The translations under genes were made by a program, and so were the position numbers. A stretch of 32,216 nucleotides of DNA from an uncultured Pelagibacteraceae bacterium (lineage in GTDB: Bacteria > Pseudomonadota > Alphaproteobacteria > Pelagibacterales > Pelagibacteraceae). The DNA lies in assembly GCA_902625715.1 (NCBI GenBank), contig CACOCP010000011.1, positions 1 to 32,216 of the forward strand. The letters run 5' to 3'. The notes under the pieces were generated by a model. It was given only the letters and a program-made list of their open reading frames with translations, searched no databases and had not been told where the DNA came from. Positions 8,171 through 15,806 of the stretch are shown piece by piece; position 1 is the first letter of the stretch, and each line of letters begins with the position of its first letter.

Positions 8171-8200
8171 CAACACACTCACAACACACTCACAACACAG
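8171..8200 (+). repeat. short tandem repeat at right island edge, includes flanking-repeat copy
   Basis: An 11-base unit, CAACACACTCA, occurs about two and a half times in tandem, ending in CAACACAG. Positions 8182-8200 match the left-edge repeat at 4921-4939 in 17 of 19 bases. It lies upstream of the methylase gene and 76 bp before the tRNA, where integrase arm sites or an operator could lie. Confidence 0.55.
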
Positions 8201-8229
8201 TTTTTTTCTAAATTTCATAAAAAAGCCTC

Positions 8230-8258
8230 TTGCTTAATTTTAAAAAAGCAACTAATTT
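8230..8258 (+). promoter_or_regulatory. promoter boxes for tRNA-Gly
   Basis: TTGCTT (8230-8235), 17-bp spacer, TAATTT (8253-8258), ending 17 bp before the tRNA 5' base. The same arrangement stands before the pseudogene at 4778-4806. Confidence 0.5.
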
Positions 8259-8273
8259 CAATACATACGGAAC

Positions 8274-8316
8274 AAGCGGGCATAGCTCAGTGGTAGAGCG
8301 TCTCGTTGCCAACGAG
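8274..8316 (+). repeat. 43-bp direct repeat, right copy (putative att site)
   Basis: Identical to 4821-4863. Here the repeat is the 5' part of a complete tRNA-Gly. If integration took place within it, the element must have supplied the new 5' half and promoter of the tRNA. Confidence 0.8.
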
Positions 8317-8350
8317 AAGGTCGTGGGTTCGAGTCCCATTGCCCGCTCCA
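8276..8350 (+). tRNA. tRNA-Gly (anticodon GCC)
   Basis: A full cloverleaf: acceptor GCGGGCA pairs with TGCCCGC (8340-8346), D stem GCTC/GAGC, anticodon stem TCTCG/CGAGA around the loop TTGCCAA (anticodon GCC), and T arm GTGGG-TTCGAGT-CCCAT. The discriminator base is T and CCA is encoded. It marks the right edge of the RM island and ends 7 bp before phhB. Confidence 0.97.
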
Positions 8351-8357
8351 AAAGAAT

Positions 8358-8702
8358 ATGGATGATTTAGCTAATAAAAAGTGTATTCCTTGTGAAGGAA
8401 ATATTCCTCCTTTTAAAATAGAGGAAATACATAAGTATTTAAAAAAAGTAGATGATTGGTCAGTCAAAGAAGATGGTCTCGACGGGTACCACTTAACAAA
8501 AGACTTTAAGTTTGAAAATTTTTTAAAAAGTCAAGAATTTGTAAATAAAGTTGGCAAAATTGCTGAGGAAGAAGGCCATCATCCTGATATATGGTTTGGG
8601 TGGGGCTATGCTAAAATAAAAATTTATACCCATGCTATAAAAGGGTTAGCTGAAAGTGATTTTATATTAGCTGCAAAAATTGATAAAATTATTAATGCTT
8701 AA
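8358..8702 (+). CDS. phhB: pterin-4a-carbinolamine dehydratase
   Basis: A 114-residue PCD/DCoH-family enzyme, which dehydrates 4a-hydroxy-tetrahydropterin, recycling the pterin cofactor of aromatic amino acid hydroxylases. The active-site run is EEEGHHPDI at about 71-79 with the paired histidines, followed by the second catalytic histidine in YTHAIKGL and the closing SDFILAAKID. Length is typical (about 95-115). The N terminus carries a C-x2-C pair (CIPCEGNIPP) that is seen in some bacterial members. It begins 7 bp after the tRNA and its final 11 bp overlap the convergent purH gene. No pterin-dependent hydroxylase is in the window, so its substrate context is not visible. Confidence 0.93.
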   Translation: MDDLANKKCIPCEGNIPPFKIEEIHKYLKKVDDWSVKEDGLDGYHLTKDFKFENFLKSQEFVNKVGKIAEEEGHHPDIWFGWGYAKIKIYTHAIKGLAESDFILAAKIDKIINA

Positions 8703-10233
8703 AGTGACGTGTTTTTGAAAATACAAGTACAGTTTCTGTTTCATTAGCATATTTTATAATTTCTTTATCCCTAATTGAACCAGAGGGTTGAATAACCGCG
8801 CTTACACCTGCTTGAATTAAAGTTTCAATTCCATCCACAAAAGGAAAAAAAGCATCGGAAGCAGCAACTACTTCATCATTCTCTTTTATTTTTTGAAAGT
8901 TTTTCATTTTATCAATTGCAATTTTACAACTATCCAGACGGCTTGGTTGACCTGATCCTATTCCAACTGTTCTAGTATTTGAGGTAAGAACAATTGCATT
9001 AGATTTTACATATCTGCAAACATTTAGGGCAAATGTTAGCTCTCTAAATATTTTAGATGAGGGTTTTTTTTTAGAAACTACTTGAAAATTTTTACTCTCA
9101 AACTTTTTATTATCAGGTGATTGTATAAGTAAGGAGTTAAAATTTGAGATAATACTATTTATGTTTTCTAATTTAATTTTTGAAGAATCTATTATTCTTA
9201 AATTCTTTCTTTTTTTTAAGATTCTAATAGCATCTTTCTCATAACCATTTCCAATTATTACTTCAAAATAAGTTTTAGATAATTCAACTGCCAGCTTGGT
9301 ATTAATTTTAAAATTACAAGAAACAATTCCACCAAAAGCACTAATAGGGTCAGAGTTTAGCGCCTCTTTAAAACTACTAACTTTGTTTCTGTTAATTGAT
9401 ACTCCACAGGGATTTGCGTGTTTAACAATTACTGTGCCAACTCCAGCTGGTAATGATTTTGATGCGTAAAGTGCTGCATATATATCGTTATAGTTATTAT
9501 AACTGAGTTTTTTTCCGTGTAACTGATCTAAATTTGTTGATAAAGAGTAGCTGTATACCGAAGCAGTTTGATGCGGGTTTTCTCCATATCTAAGTTTTTC
9601 AACTAGATTTGTCGATATTACTTTTTTATTTGGAAAACTTGTCTTATTTTTTTCTATAAAGTAATTTGAAATCATTGCATCGTAAGATGCAGTTTCAGTA
9701 AAAGCTTCCTCAGACATTTGTTGTCTAAATGATAATGAAGTTGACCCTTTATTTTCATTTAATTCTGATATTAATTTTTCGTATTGATCCAATTTTGTAA
9801 TAATAGTGACATCTTTATAATTTTTTGCTGCCGCTCTGACCATTGTTGGTCCGCCAATATCAATATTTTCTATGATTTTATTGTGATTTTTACTTTCATT
9901 AATTGTTTTTTCGAATGGGTAAAAATTTACAATTACTAAATCTATATTTTCAAAATTATAAGATTTCATAGTAAGTTTGTGAGATTTTTTATTTCTTTCA
10001 TTTAAAATTCCCGCATGAATTTTTGGGTGTAAGGTTTTCACTCTTCCATCAAGAATTTCTGGAAATTTTGTAAAATTTGAAATCTCATTACATTTAAAAC
10101 CATGTTTTTTTATTTCTTTAAATGTTCCACCAGAGCTTATTATTCTGATCTCAAATTTTTTAAGGACTGATAAGATTTTTTTTAAGTTACGTTTATCTGA
10201 AACTGAAATTAGAGCCTGTGAAATTTTTTTCAT
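8692..10233 (-). CDS. purH: bifunctional AICAR transformylase/IMP cyclohydrolase
   Basis: A 513-residue enzyme for the last two steps of purine synthesis: formylation of AICAR with 10-formyl-THF, then ring closure to IMP. The N-terminal IMP cyclohydrolase (MGS-like fold, about 1-190) shows ISVSDKRNL, the phosphate-binding SSGGT and LDGRVKTLHPKIHAGIL. The transformylase domain follows, with YGENPHQTAS near 216, the catalytic KHANPCG at 271-277, GSGQPSR, and the final SDAFFPF...QPSGSIRD block. Length is normal (E. coli 529). Its ATG overlaps the stop of the upstream heparinase gene by 4 bp (ATGA), so it is the last gene of the 12906-to-8692 operon. The tail converges on and overlaps phhB by 11 bp. 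FolD, encoded at 22429, supplies its formyl donor. Confidence 0.97.
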   Translation of the reverse strand: MKKISQALISVSDKRNLKKILSVLKKFEIRIISSGGTFKEIKKHGFKCNEISNFTKFPEILDGRVKTLHPKIHAGILNERNKKSHKLTMKSYNFENIDLVIVNFYPFEKTINESKNHNKIIENIDIGGPTMVRAAAKNYKDVTIITKLDQYEKLISELNENKGSTSLSFRQQMSEEAFTETASYDAMISNYFIEKNKTSFPNKKVISTNLVEKLRYGENPHQTASVYSYSLSTNLDQLHGKKLSYNNYNDIYAALYASKSLPAGVGTVIVKHANPCGVSINRNKVSSFKEALNSDPISAFGGIVSCNFKINTKLAVELSKTYFEVIIGNGYEKDAIRILKKRKNLRIIDSSKIKLENINSIISNFNSLLIQSPDNKKFESKNFQVVSKKKPSSKIFRELTFALNVCRYVKSNAIVLTSNTRTVGIGSGQPSRLDSCKIAIDKMKNFQKIKENDEVVAASDAFFPFVDGIETLIQAGVSAVIQPSGSIRDKEIIKYANETETVLVFSKTRHFKH

Positions 10234-11861
10234 TCAATTTTAGTTATTTCCCATTTTATTACTTGATCATCTTTTTCAGTTAAACCAGAGATAAAAATAT
10301 TTTGATTTTCTAAATAATCATTTTTATTACCAAAATATAATCCAGTTTCAACATCAATAGACCCATTTACTGAATAAAATCTCCAAGCAGAATTTTCAAG
10401 TTCAATTAGTATTATGTTTTTATCCTGAGTCTTTGTTACTTTCGTTGTTGGCATCAAATGGAATCTAATATCAAAATTTGTAGGTATAAAATTTTTATTT
10501 TTAATAAGTTTATCTATACCTACAAATTTATTTTTTTCTGGAAAAAATTCTAATGATCTTTCATGAATAGTTCCATAATTTTTTAAATATCCATCATGAG
10601 AACATTTAATTAGCCAATAGTTTTTTTCACATACAATATTTTTATTCAAAGTATTGAAATTTAATTTATTTAATATTTTACCTTTAAAATTTTTCTTAAA
10701 AGTAATTATAGAGTTATTATTTAGTATCAGAGTAGAGTGTGCTGCTGTTGATCTTGAAATTAAATTCAATTTGTTTTTTGTATTTTGATAATACCCTGAA
10801 TTACAAATTATTTTTGTTCCTCTATATGTTGCTTCAAACGATAGAGGTCCACTTTGGTAATTTTCAGAAAATTTACTTTCAGGAGGAGATCCAATATCCA
10901 TTGCTAAAATTATATTTTTATTTTTTAAAATGCCGTATCCACCTAAATCTTTTTTGTCACTTTTAAAAGAGTATTTTTGGTAATCTAGATAAATATCAAA
11001 ATCTTCTAAATTGCTGTTATGATTTCCATTAAATAATAAACTTTGTTTAACTGAACCCCAAATAAAGTTATATCCCTTGCCTAAGTGAAAAATTATTTCA
11101 TCTAAATATTCAGGGATTTCATTAGATGACTCTTTCAAAAATTCTCTTAAAAGAATAAAATATTTTAAGTAGAACACTAGTTGTCTAATATTTCTAGATT
11201 TTGGAAAATATTCTGTGTCGAAGGAGGAAGTAATTATTTTTTTTAATAGCTCTAGTCCAAAATCTAAATATTTCTCATCATTATAAGATATTCCTGTTAA
11301 AATAATTGCAGAACATCCAATTAATTTATCATGGTAATTATCCGATCTTTTTATTTCATTAATTAAATGATTTGCTTGTTTAAAAATTATCTTATTAAAT
11401 TTCTCTTTATATATTTTATCTCCTTCATCGTATGTTAATTGTGAATTTGTGATCCATGAAATAATTCTTCTCGATAATGTATCGATTTCCCACAAATTAT
11501 CATTATATTTTTGATTATTCTCAATCCATTTATTTATTATTGATATACAAATTTTTTTAGAAGACTTTAGATCAATTGAAAAAAGCCAAAAAAAATTATT
11601 TAATTTTTTATAGTCCTTATAAGAAAGTTTATTTACCTCCCAAATTTTGTCTGTTTCAAAATCTTCAATTTTATTTTTTGTTTTTTCATATTTTGCAATA
11701 GAACCCAATATTTTTAATGAAGGTTTATAAGTTAGTGCTTTAAGATTTGTAGATGAGATTTTCTTATCGTAAAGAGAAGAATTTAAATAAATTTTTCTTA
11801 ATTTTTTTAAAACCTTATAAAATGATTGATTGATAATGAGCGAGAAATTATTAAATTTCAT
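10230..11861 (-). CDS. heparinase II/III-like family protein
   Basis: A 543-residue protein of the heparinase II/III family. The N-terminal two thirds should be the all-alpha toroid (helical blocks such as YHDKLIGCSAIILTGISYN at about 176-194). The C-terminal beta-sandwich contains the family core: GPLSFEATYRGTKIICNSG, then RSTAAHSTLILN about 20 residues on. Characterised members cleave acidic polysaccharides, but alphaproteobacterial homologues next to purH have no proven substrate. No signal peptide is visible at the N terminus, so export is doubtful. It starts 1 bp after rpe ends and overlaps purH by 4 bp, so it belongs to a tight operon with core metabolic genes; this position between rpe and purH fits the gene order I know from other Alphaproteobacteria. 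That suggests a housekeeping role, perhaps in envelope glycan turnover, which is inference. Confidence 0.82.
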   Translation of the reverse strand: MKFNNFSLIINQSFYKVLKKLRKIYLNSSLYDKKISSTNLKALTYKPSLKILGSIAKYEKTKNKIEDFETDKIWEVNKLSYKDYKKLNNFFWLFSIDLKSSKKICISIINKWIENNQKYNDNLWEIDTLSRRIISWITNSQLTYDEGDKIYKEKFNKIIFKQANHLINEIKRSDNYHDKLIGCSAIILTGISYNDEKYLDFGLELLKKIITSSFDTEYFPKSRNIRQLVFYLKYFILLREFLKESSNEIPEYLDEIIFHLGKGYNFIWGSVKQSLLFNGNHNSNLEDFDIYLDYQKYSFKSDKKDLGGYGILKNKNIILAMDIGSPPESKFSENYQSGPLSFEATYRGTKIICNSGYYQNTKNKLNLISRSTAAHSTLILNNNSIITFKKNFKGKILNKLNFNTLNKNIVCEKNYWLIKCSHDGYLKNYGTIHERSLEFFPEKNKFVGIDKLIKNKNFIPTNFDIRFHLMPTTKVTKTQDKNIILIELENSAWRFYSVNGSIDVETGLYFGNKNDYLENQNIFISGLTEKDDQVIKWEITKIE

Positions 11862-11862
11862 T

Positions 11863-12522
11863 TTACACTAATCTTAGTGTCTCAATATTTTTTTTAATGT
11901 CCCCTCTATTCTCTTTAAAAATTGTGGTACCAGAGACTAATATATTTGCTCCAGCATTTAGAATATCTCTAGAGTTTGAAAAATTTACACCACCATCAAC
12001 TTCAATATCAAAATTATAATTTTTTTTGTCTTTTATCTCTTTGAGTGATTTTATTTTATCCAATATCTCTGGCATAAATTTCTGGCCTCCAAAACCTGGA
12101 AACACGCTCATGATTAATACTAAATCAATATTGTCTAAGTGGTCAGATATTTTTTTAATCTTTGTATCAGGATTTAATGAAACACCTACTTTTTTATCCA
12201 AACTTTTGATTAATGATATTGTTTCATTCATATTTTCTGTTGCTTCTGGATGAAATGTAATAATATCAGCCCCAGCATCTGAAAAGTCTTTTATATATTT
12301 ATGCACTGGAGATATCATTAAGTGTACATCAAACTTCAATGAACAATGTTTTCTAAGTGCCTTAATGACTGGTGGACCAATTGTGAGATTAGGGACGAAA
12401 TGTCCATCCATCACATCAACGTGGATCATGTCTGCTCCACCTTTTTCAAGCCGTTTTATTTCATTAGCCAATTGACTAAAATCTGCTGACAAAATTGATG
12501 GTGAAATTTGAATTTTTTTCAT
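11863..12522 (-). CDS. rpe: ribulose-phosphate 3-epimerase
   Basis: A TIM-barrel enzyme that interconverts ribulose-5-phosphate and xylulose-5-phosphate in the pentose phosphate pathway. Motifs in order are SPSILSADF at the N terminus (substrate Ser and phosphate region), HVDVMDGHFVPN with the metal-binding His and catalytic Asp, FDVHLMI, MSVFPGFGGQKF, the second catalytic Asp in EVDGGVN, and VSGTTIF near the end. I chose the ATG at 12522 (219 aa), which puts MKKIQISPSILSADF at the start as in relatives; the frame stays open to a TTG at 12546, but those eight residues have no family counterpart. It lies 27 bp after the small membrane protein gene and 1 bp before the heparinase-like gene, in one operon. 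Confidence 0.96.
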   Translation of the reverse strand: MKKIQISPSILSADFSQLANEIKRLEKGGADMIHVDVMDGHFVPNLTIGPPVIKALRKHCSLKFDVHLMISPVHKYIKDFSDAGADIITFHPEATENMNETISLIKSLDKKVGVSLNPDTKIKKISDHLDNIDLVLIMSVFPGFGGQKFMPEILDKIKSLKEIKDKKNYNFDIEVDGGVNFSNSRDILNAGANILVSGTTIFKENRGDIKKNIETLRLV

Positions 12523-12549
12523 TAATACTAGGTTTACTAGTACCAATTT

Positions 12550-12906
12550 TTAAAATTTAATTGAATTAAAAAATTGATAGATTTGTCTTGAAATTTCGCT
12601 TTCAAGAGGAAATGATAACATTCCCATTACAGAATAACCCAATATCCAAGGCATCAAATAAAATCTAATCATATAAAAAAACCAAGCGACATATAATGGC
12701 ACTAGTGGCCCAATAATAAAAGAAGGTGTTATTGGCTTAAATACATTAATCAAAGGATTTGTATATTTAACGAAAACTTTCATGAAAAAAAATTCAGAGT
12801 CTTCCCGTTGGAAAATATTCATTGCAACTCTTCCAATCAAGGTCCACATAATTATTCCAAGCAAATAATCTATAAAATAGATTAAAGGATGAAAGTTTGC
12901 TGACAT
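12550..12906 (-). CDS. small inner-membrane protein, YggT-like
   Basis: A 118-residue protein with two or three hydrophobic segments (about 9-28, 62-90 and possibly 90-100). The middle reads YTNPLINVFKPITPSFIIGP, which resembles the T-x-P-x(3)-R-x-x-LP block between the two membrane spans of YggT proteins, such as the clearer YggT at 22132 in this window. The similarity is partial and the C-terminal tail is longer than in typical YggT, so I give it only as YggT-like. No function is known. It heads the rpe-heparinase-purH operon and lies just beyond a strong terminator that closes the symporter transcript, so it probably has its own promoter in 12907-12939, where no consensus boxes stand out. 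Confidence 0.6.
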   Translation of the reverse strand: MSANFHPLIYFIDYLLGIIMWTLIGRVAMNIFQREDSEFFFMKVFVKYTNPLINVFKPITPSFIIGPLVPLYVAWFFYMIRFYLMPWILGYSVMGMLSFPLESEISRQIYQFFNSIKF

Positions 12907-12939
12907 TTAAAATTTATATTGGAAAAATAATTGAAATTA

Positions 12940-12963
12940 AAGGGGCGAAATTAATCGCCCCTT
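12940..12963 (-). terminator. rho-independent terminator after the symporter operon
   Basis: A 9-bp stem, AAGGGGCGA (12940-12948) with TCGCCCCTT (12955-12963), closes a 6-nt loop. On the minus strand it lies 12 bp after the symporter stop and is followed by a T-rich run (TTTAATTTC). It is the only GC-rich hairpin I noticed in the window. Confidence 0.85.
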
Positions 12964-12975
12964 AAAAGAGTTTAT

Positions 12976-14787
12976 TTAGTGTTGTTTACCAAGAATTGTT
13001 TTACCACTCGGTACACGTACGTTATCAACCATTTTTTGAGTAGCTTTATCTGGCTCTTGTGTCATTAAACTTACAATAACCATAGAAACTAAACTTACAG
13101 CTGATCCAAAGATACCAAATGTCAATTGTGTAATACCTAGGAAACCGCTTCCACCACTTCGTACCCAAACTAAGTACCAAGCACCTGAAACTAAACCTAA
13201 GATCATTCCAGCAATTGCACCTTGTCTGTTGGCTCTCTTCCACCATACACCTAGTACAAGAGGGAAGAACAATCCAGACATCGCAAAGTCAAATGCCCAA
13301 ATAACCGAACCTAAGATACCTTGTATCTCCATCGCTGCGATAGTTGCTCCAGCAAAACCGATTACTACAAGTAATACCCTTGCAACAACTAGTCTTTTTG
13401 CAGTTTCCGCTTTTGGATCAATGATTTTGTAGTAAACATCATGTGATATAGCGTTTGCAATCGCTAGAATTAAACCATCAGCTGTTGACATGGCAGCAGC
13501 CATACCTCCTGCAGCAACTAGACCCGAAATTACATATGGTAATCCTGCTATCTCTGGAGTTGCTAATACAACGGCTTTACCACCCATGAAGAACTCGTTT
13601 AATTCAACAGTTCCATTTCCGTTAAAGTCGCTTATAAACATCAAGTTTGCTTGGTTCCAGTTTTGATACCAATCTATGGCTTGAACTTCTGCTATTGATT
13701 TACCGATTATACCAGTTGATAAAGTCGGATCAATCAATGACAACTTAGATAGTGTAGCTAACATTGGAGCAGAAGAATAAAGTAAGAAGATAAAGAATAA
13801 TGACCAACCTACTGATTTTCTAGCTGCTTTTACACTTGGAGTAGTGAAGTATCTCATCATAACGTGTGGTAATGAAGCTGTTCCCATCATCATCGCCAAT
13901 GCTAATGAAATAAATGCCCAAGGTGTTGCATTAACTGCAGAGTGAGCTTTAGTTATTCCTGCTAAGCCTTTTGGTACCAAAGCAAGATCTTCCTTGGAAT
14001 TTGCAACGAAACCAAATTGTTGTTCAAGTTCACCAATTCTAGCAACCTCATCAGCTAACATAAAGTGAGGGAAGAACCCTGCACCCATTTTGTTACTGAT
14101 CCAGAATACTGGAAGTAGGTAAGCTATAATTAGCACGATATATTGTGCAACCTGTGTCCAAGTTACTCCTCTCATACCACCCAACATTGAACATAATAAG
14201 ATACTTATTAATCCAATATAAACAGCGTACTGAAATGGAATATCAAGTGCAACAGATGCGATAGTACCTGTAGCGTTAATTTGAGCTGTTACATAAGTAA
14301 ACGATGCAACAGTTAAAACAACTACTGCACAGAACCTAGCTAAATTACCACCGTATCTTGTACCTATAAAATCTGGGACTGTATAACAGCCAAATTTTCT
14401 TAAGTATGGTGCTAATAAGGATGCAACAAGCACGTAACCACCAGTCCAACCAACAAGTAGAGCCATGTAACCATAACCTTTAAAGTAAATACCACCTGCC
14501 ATTGCAACGAATGAAGCACCAGACATCCAGTCTGCCGCTGTGGCCATTCCGTTGAATACTGTTGGTACTTGCCTTCCAGCTACGTAATAAGCATCTGCTT
14601 GAGCTGTTCGTGACAGATAACCAATTAATGCATAGATGAATACTGTAAATGCAACAAAGGCGATACCTATCGCTTTGGCAGACAGACCCATCTGTTCAGC
14701 AATTGCCATGATGACTATAAAACCTATAAATCCTCCAGTATAAATTCCATAAATTCTTGGCAAATTATCTATAAAACTACCTTTCAT
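12976..14787 (-). CDS. sodium:solute symporter large subunit (acetate/carboxylate type)
   Basis: A 603-residue SSS-family transporter with about 13 hydrophobic spans. It belongs to the subfamily that works with a small DUF4212 subunit, which is encoded immediately upstream with a 4-bp ATGA overlap. Family features include YYVAGRQVPTVFNGMATAADWMSGASF at about 67-93 (in pieces: YVAGRQVP, then ATAADWMSGAS), the TAQINATGTIAS span, and the AAAMSTADGLILAIANAISHD block near 430-450 that carries the second Na+-site residues. A soluble loop at 387-398 has a canonical EF-hand pattern. Codon use is less AT-rich than the neighbours, as expected of a highly expressed gene. With acs at 15803 it suggests uptake and activation of acetate or a similar short carboxylate; substrate is inferred. 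A strong terminator follows. Confidence 0.9.
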   Translation of the reverse strand: MKGSFIDNLPRIYGIYTGGFIGFIVIMAIAEQMGLSAKAIGIAFVAFTVFIYALIGYLSRTAQADAYYVAGRQVPTVFNGMATAADWMSGASFVAMAGGIYFKGYGYMALLVGWTGGYVLVASLLAPYLRKFGCYTVPDFIGTRYGGNLARFCAVVVLTVASFTYVTAQINATGTIASVALDIPFQYAVYIGLISILLCSMLGGMRGVTWTQVAQYIVLIIAYLLPVFWISNKMGAGFFPHFMLADEVARIGELEQQFGFVANSKEDLALVPKGLAGITKAHSAVNATPWAFISLALAMMMGTASLPHVMMRYFTTPSVKAARKSVGWSLFFIFLLYSSAPMLATLSKLSLIDPTLSTGIIGKSIAEVQAIDWYQNWNQANLMFISDFNGNGTVELNEFFMGGKAVVLATPEIAGLPYVISGLVAAGGMAAAMSTADGLILAIANAISHDVYYKIIDPKAETAKRLVVARVLLVVIGFAGATIAAMEIQGILGSVIWAFDFAMSGLFFPLVLGVWWKRANRQGAIAGMILGLVSGAWYLVWVRSGGSGFLGITQLTFGIFGSAVSLVSMVIVSLMTQEPDKATQKMVDNVRVPSGKTILGKQH

Positions 14788-15047
14788 TCTTCGTCCTCTC
14801 TTTCGCTAAAGCCGAACTCTTCATCAATTTTTTCCTGCCTATTTGCAAACCAAAAAATTAAAATTACAAAGATTCCAAGAGATCCTTGACATGTAAACCA
14901 ATATGTCCATGGATATCCAAAAGGTCCAGTGACCTCGTTCATTTCAGCTCCAAAGAGAAAGATGCCAATTGAGAAAACAAACCAGATAGCAAGTGTTATA
15001 AACAACAAGCCACGGGATTTTTCCCAATGTTTTGTTTGATTTGACAT
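14784..15047 (-). CDS. DUF4212 small subunit of sodium:solute symporter
   Basis: An 87-residue protein with two hydrophobic spans (about 13-33 and 49-70) and an acidic C terminus. The HWEKSRGLLFITLAIWF start, FGAEMNEVTGPFGYPWTYWF linker and WFANRQEKIDEEFG ending are the hallmarks of the symporter small subunit family (DUF4212, TIGR03647 type). It forms a pair with the large subunit, whose ATG overlaps its stop by 4 bp. A clear Shine-Dalgarno, GAGAGG, stands 5 nt before the ATG; few genes here have one, consistent with high expression. The operon diverges from the gene at 15183. Confidence 0.93.
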   Translation of the reverse strand: MSNQTKHWEKSRGLLFITLAIWFVFSIGIFLFGAEMNEVTGPFGYPWTYWFTCQGSLGIFVILIFWFANRQEKIDEEFGFSEREDEE

Positions 15048-15182
15048 TTTTACCTCTCTATTAAGTTATAACTTGTTAAAACCATAACCATTATAAGAGC
15101 TTTGAAAAGACTAAAAATTATACATATAAAGTACTTATTTACTTACTTTTTTAAGGTATAATTGACTCACCTCACATAAATT
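15048..15182. promoter_or_regulatory. divergent promoter region, symporter operon / gene at 15183
   Basis: One of the longest spacers between protein genes in the window (135 bp). Minus-strand TATAAT boxes lie at 15090-15095 and 15116-15121, and a plus-strand TATAAT at 15157-15162, 20 bp before the ATG at 15183. No clear -35 boxes or operator palindromes are visible. The strong Shine-Dalgarno of the DUF4212 gene is at 15053-15058 (minus strand). Confidence 0.45.
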
Positions 15183-15806
15183 ATGGGAAAATACAAATTA
15201 ACCTGGAAAGATCTCACGCTCAGAGATTTTAAAATTTATTTATTCGCTATGTTTAAAGCGTTTATTCCAAAGAAAAAAATCAAAAATTTAGACCATTTAG
15301 AAGAGTTTATTCAAACAAAATCTGCATGGGTAACTCAAGTAACTTTGTATAATTATTTAAAAACTAGAATGGGAACGAGATATGTACTTCATTTTGAAAA
15401 TGATGTTTTTATGGGATCAGTAAACCTTGCAAAATGGAATATTTATTCGGTATCTTTGCAGGATTTAACTTTTTTTACATTCTCATATTTAAATGTGAAT
15501 TTTAATTTTCAAGAAATAAGTAAAGCAAAAGAAATATTCAATAAGATTTTAGATGATGAAATTTCAAATAAAATGCCATTGGACATTATTGAAAAAGCTA
15601 GAAAAAGTTTTGATGAAAGATTAGAAAAAATTAATTGGAATGACTATTATCGAGATCTGCCATTTAATCCTAGTGCTTTGTCATTATATAAATGGGCTCC
15701 TGTAGCAGAAGAGTTGAAAACGTTAGATCGACAGATTGTGCTTAACTCAATGATTTTAAAATGGGATATTATTAAAAAAGAATTTGTAAGTTTAATTCAA
15801 TTTTAA
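15183..15806 (+). CDS. conserved-looking protein of unknown function
   Basis: A 207-residue, mostly hydrophilic protein that I do not recognise with a function. It has no signal peptide or clear membrane span. Notable parts are a basic N terminus ([20 protein letters not shown]), the [20 protein letters not shown] segment at about 62-81, the [19 protein letters not shown] stretch and an acidic, helical middle. The RMGTRY and NLAKWNIY pieces look like conserved blocks and I believe similar alphaproteobacterial proteins exist, but I cannot name the family. It stands alone on the plus strand between the divergent symporter operon and the convergent acs gene, whose end it overlaps by 4 bp, so a link to acetate metabolism is possible but only by position. 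Confidence 0.8.
   Translation: MGKYKLTWKDLTLRDFKIYLFAMFKAFIPKKKIKNLDHLEEFIQTKSAWVTQVTLYNYLKTRMGTRYVLHFENDVFMGSVNLAKWNIYSVSLQDLTFFTFSYLNVNFNFQEISKAKEIFNKILDDEISNKMPLDIIEKARKSFDERLEKINWNDYYRDLPFNPSALSLYKWAPVAEELKTLDRQIVLNSMILKWDIIKKEFVSLIQF

Noticed and set aside
8171-8200. CRISPR-like array
   Set aside because: Units are 11 bp in direct tandem without spacers and there are no cas genes.
4867-8230. Integrase or transposase in the RM island
   Set aside because: All coding space is taken by the two RM genes; the remaining gaps hold no recombinase frame.
8258-8467. Open frame of 69 codons antisense to tRNA-Gly and phhB
   Set aside because: It reads the tRNA backwards, giving the well-known spurious GQWDSNPRPSRWQRDALPLS-type peptide, and overlaps a strong phhB on the other strand.
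12523-12546. Longer rpe starting at TTG 12546
   Set aside because: The extra eight residues have no family counterpart; ATG 12522 gives the standard N terminus.
13046-13246. 66-codon minus-strand frame inside the symporter gene
   Set aside because: Same strand, shifted frame within a well-conserved transporter; no start signal and no sign that the transporter is frameshifted.
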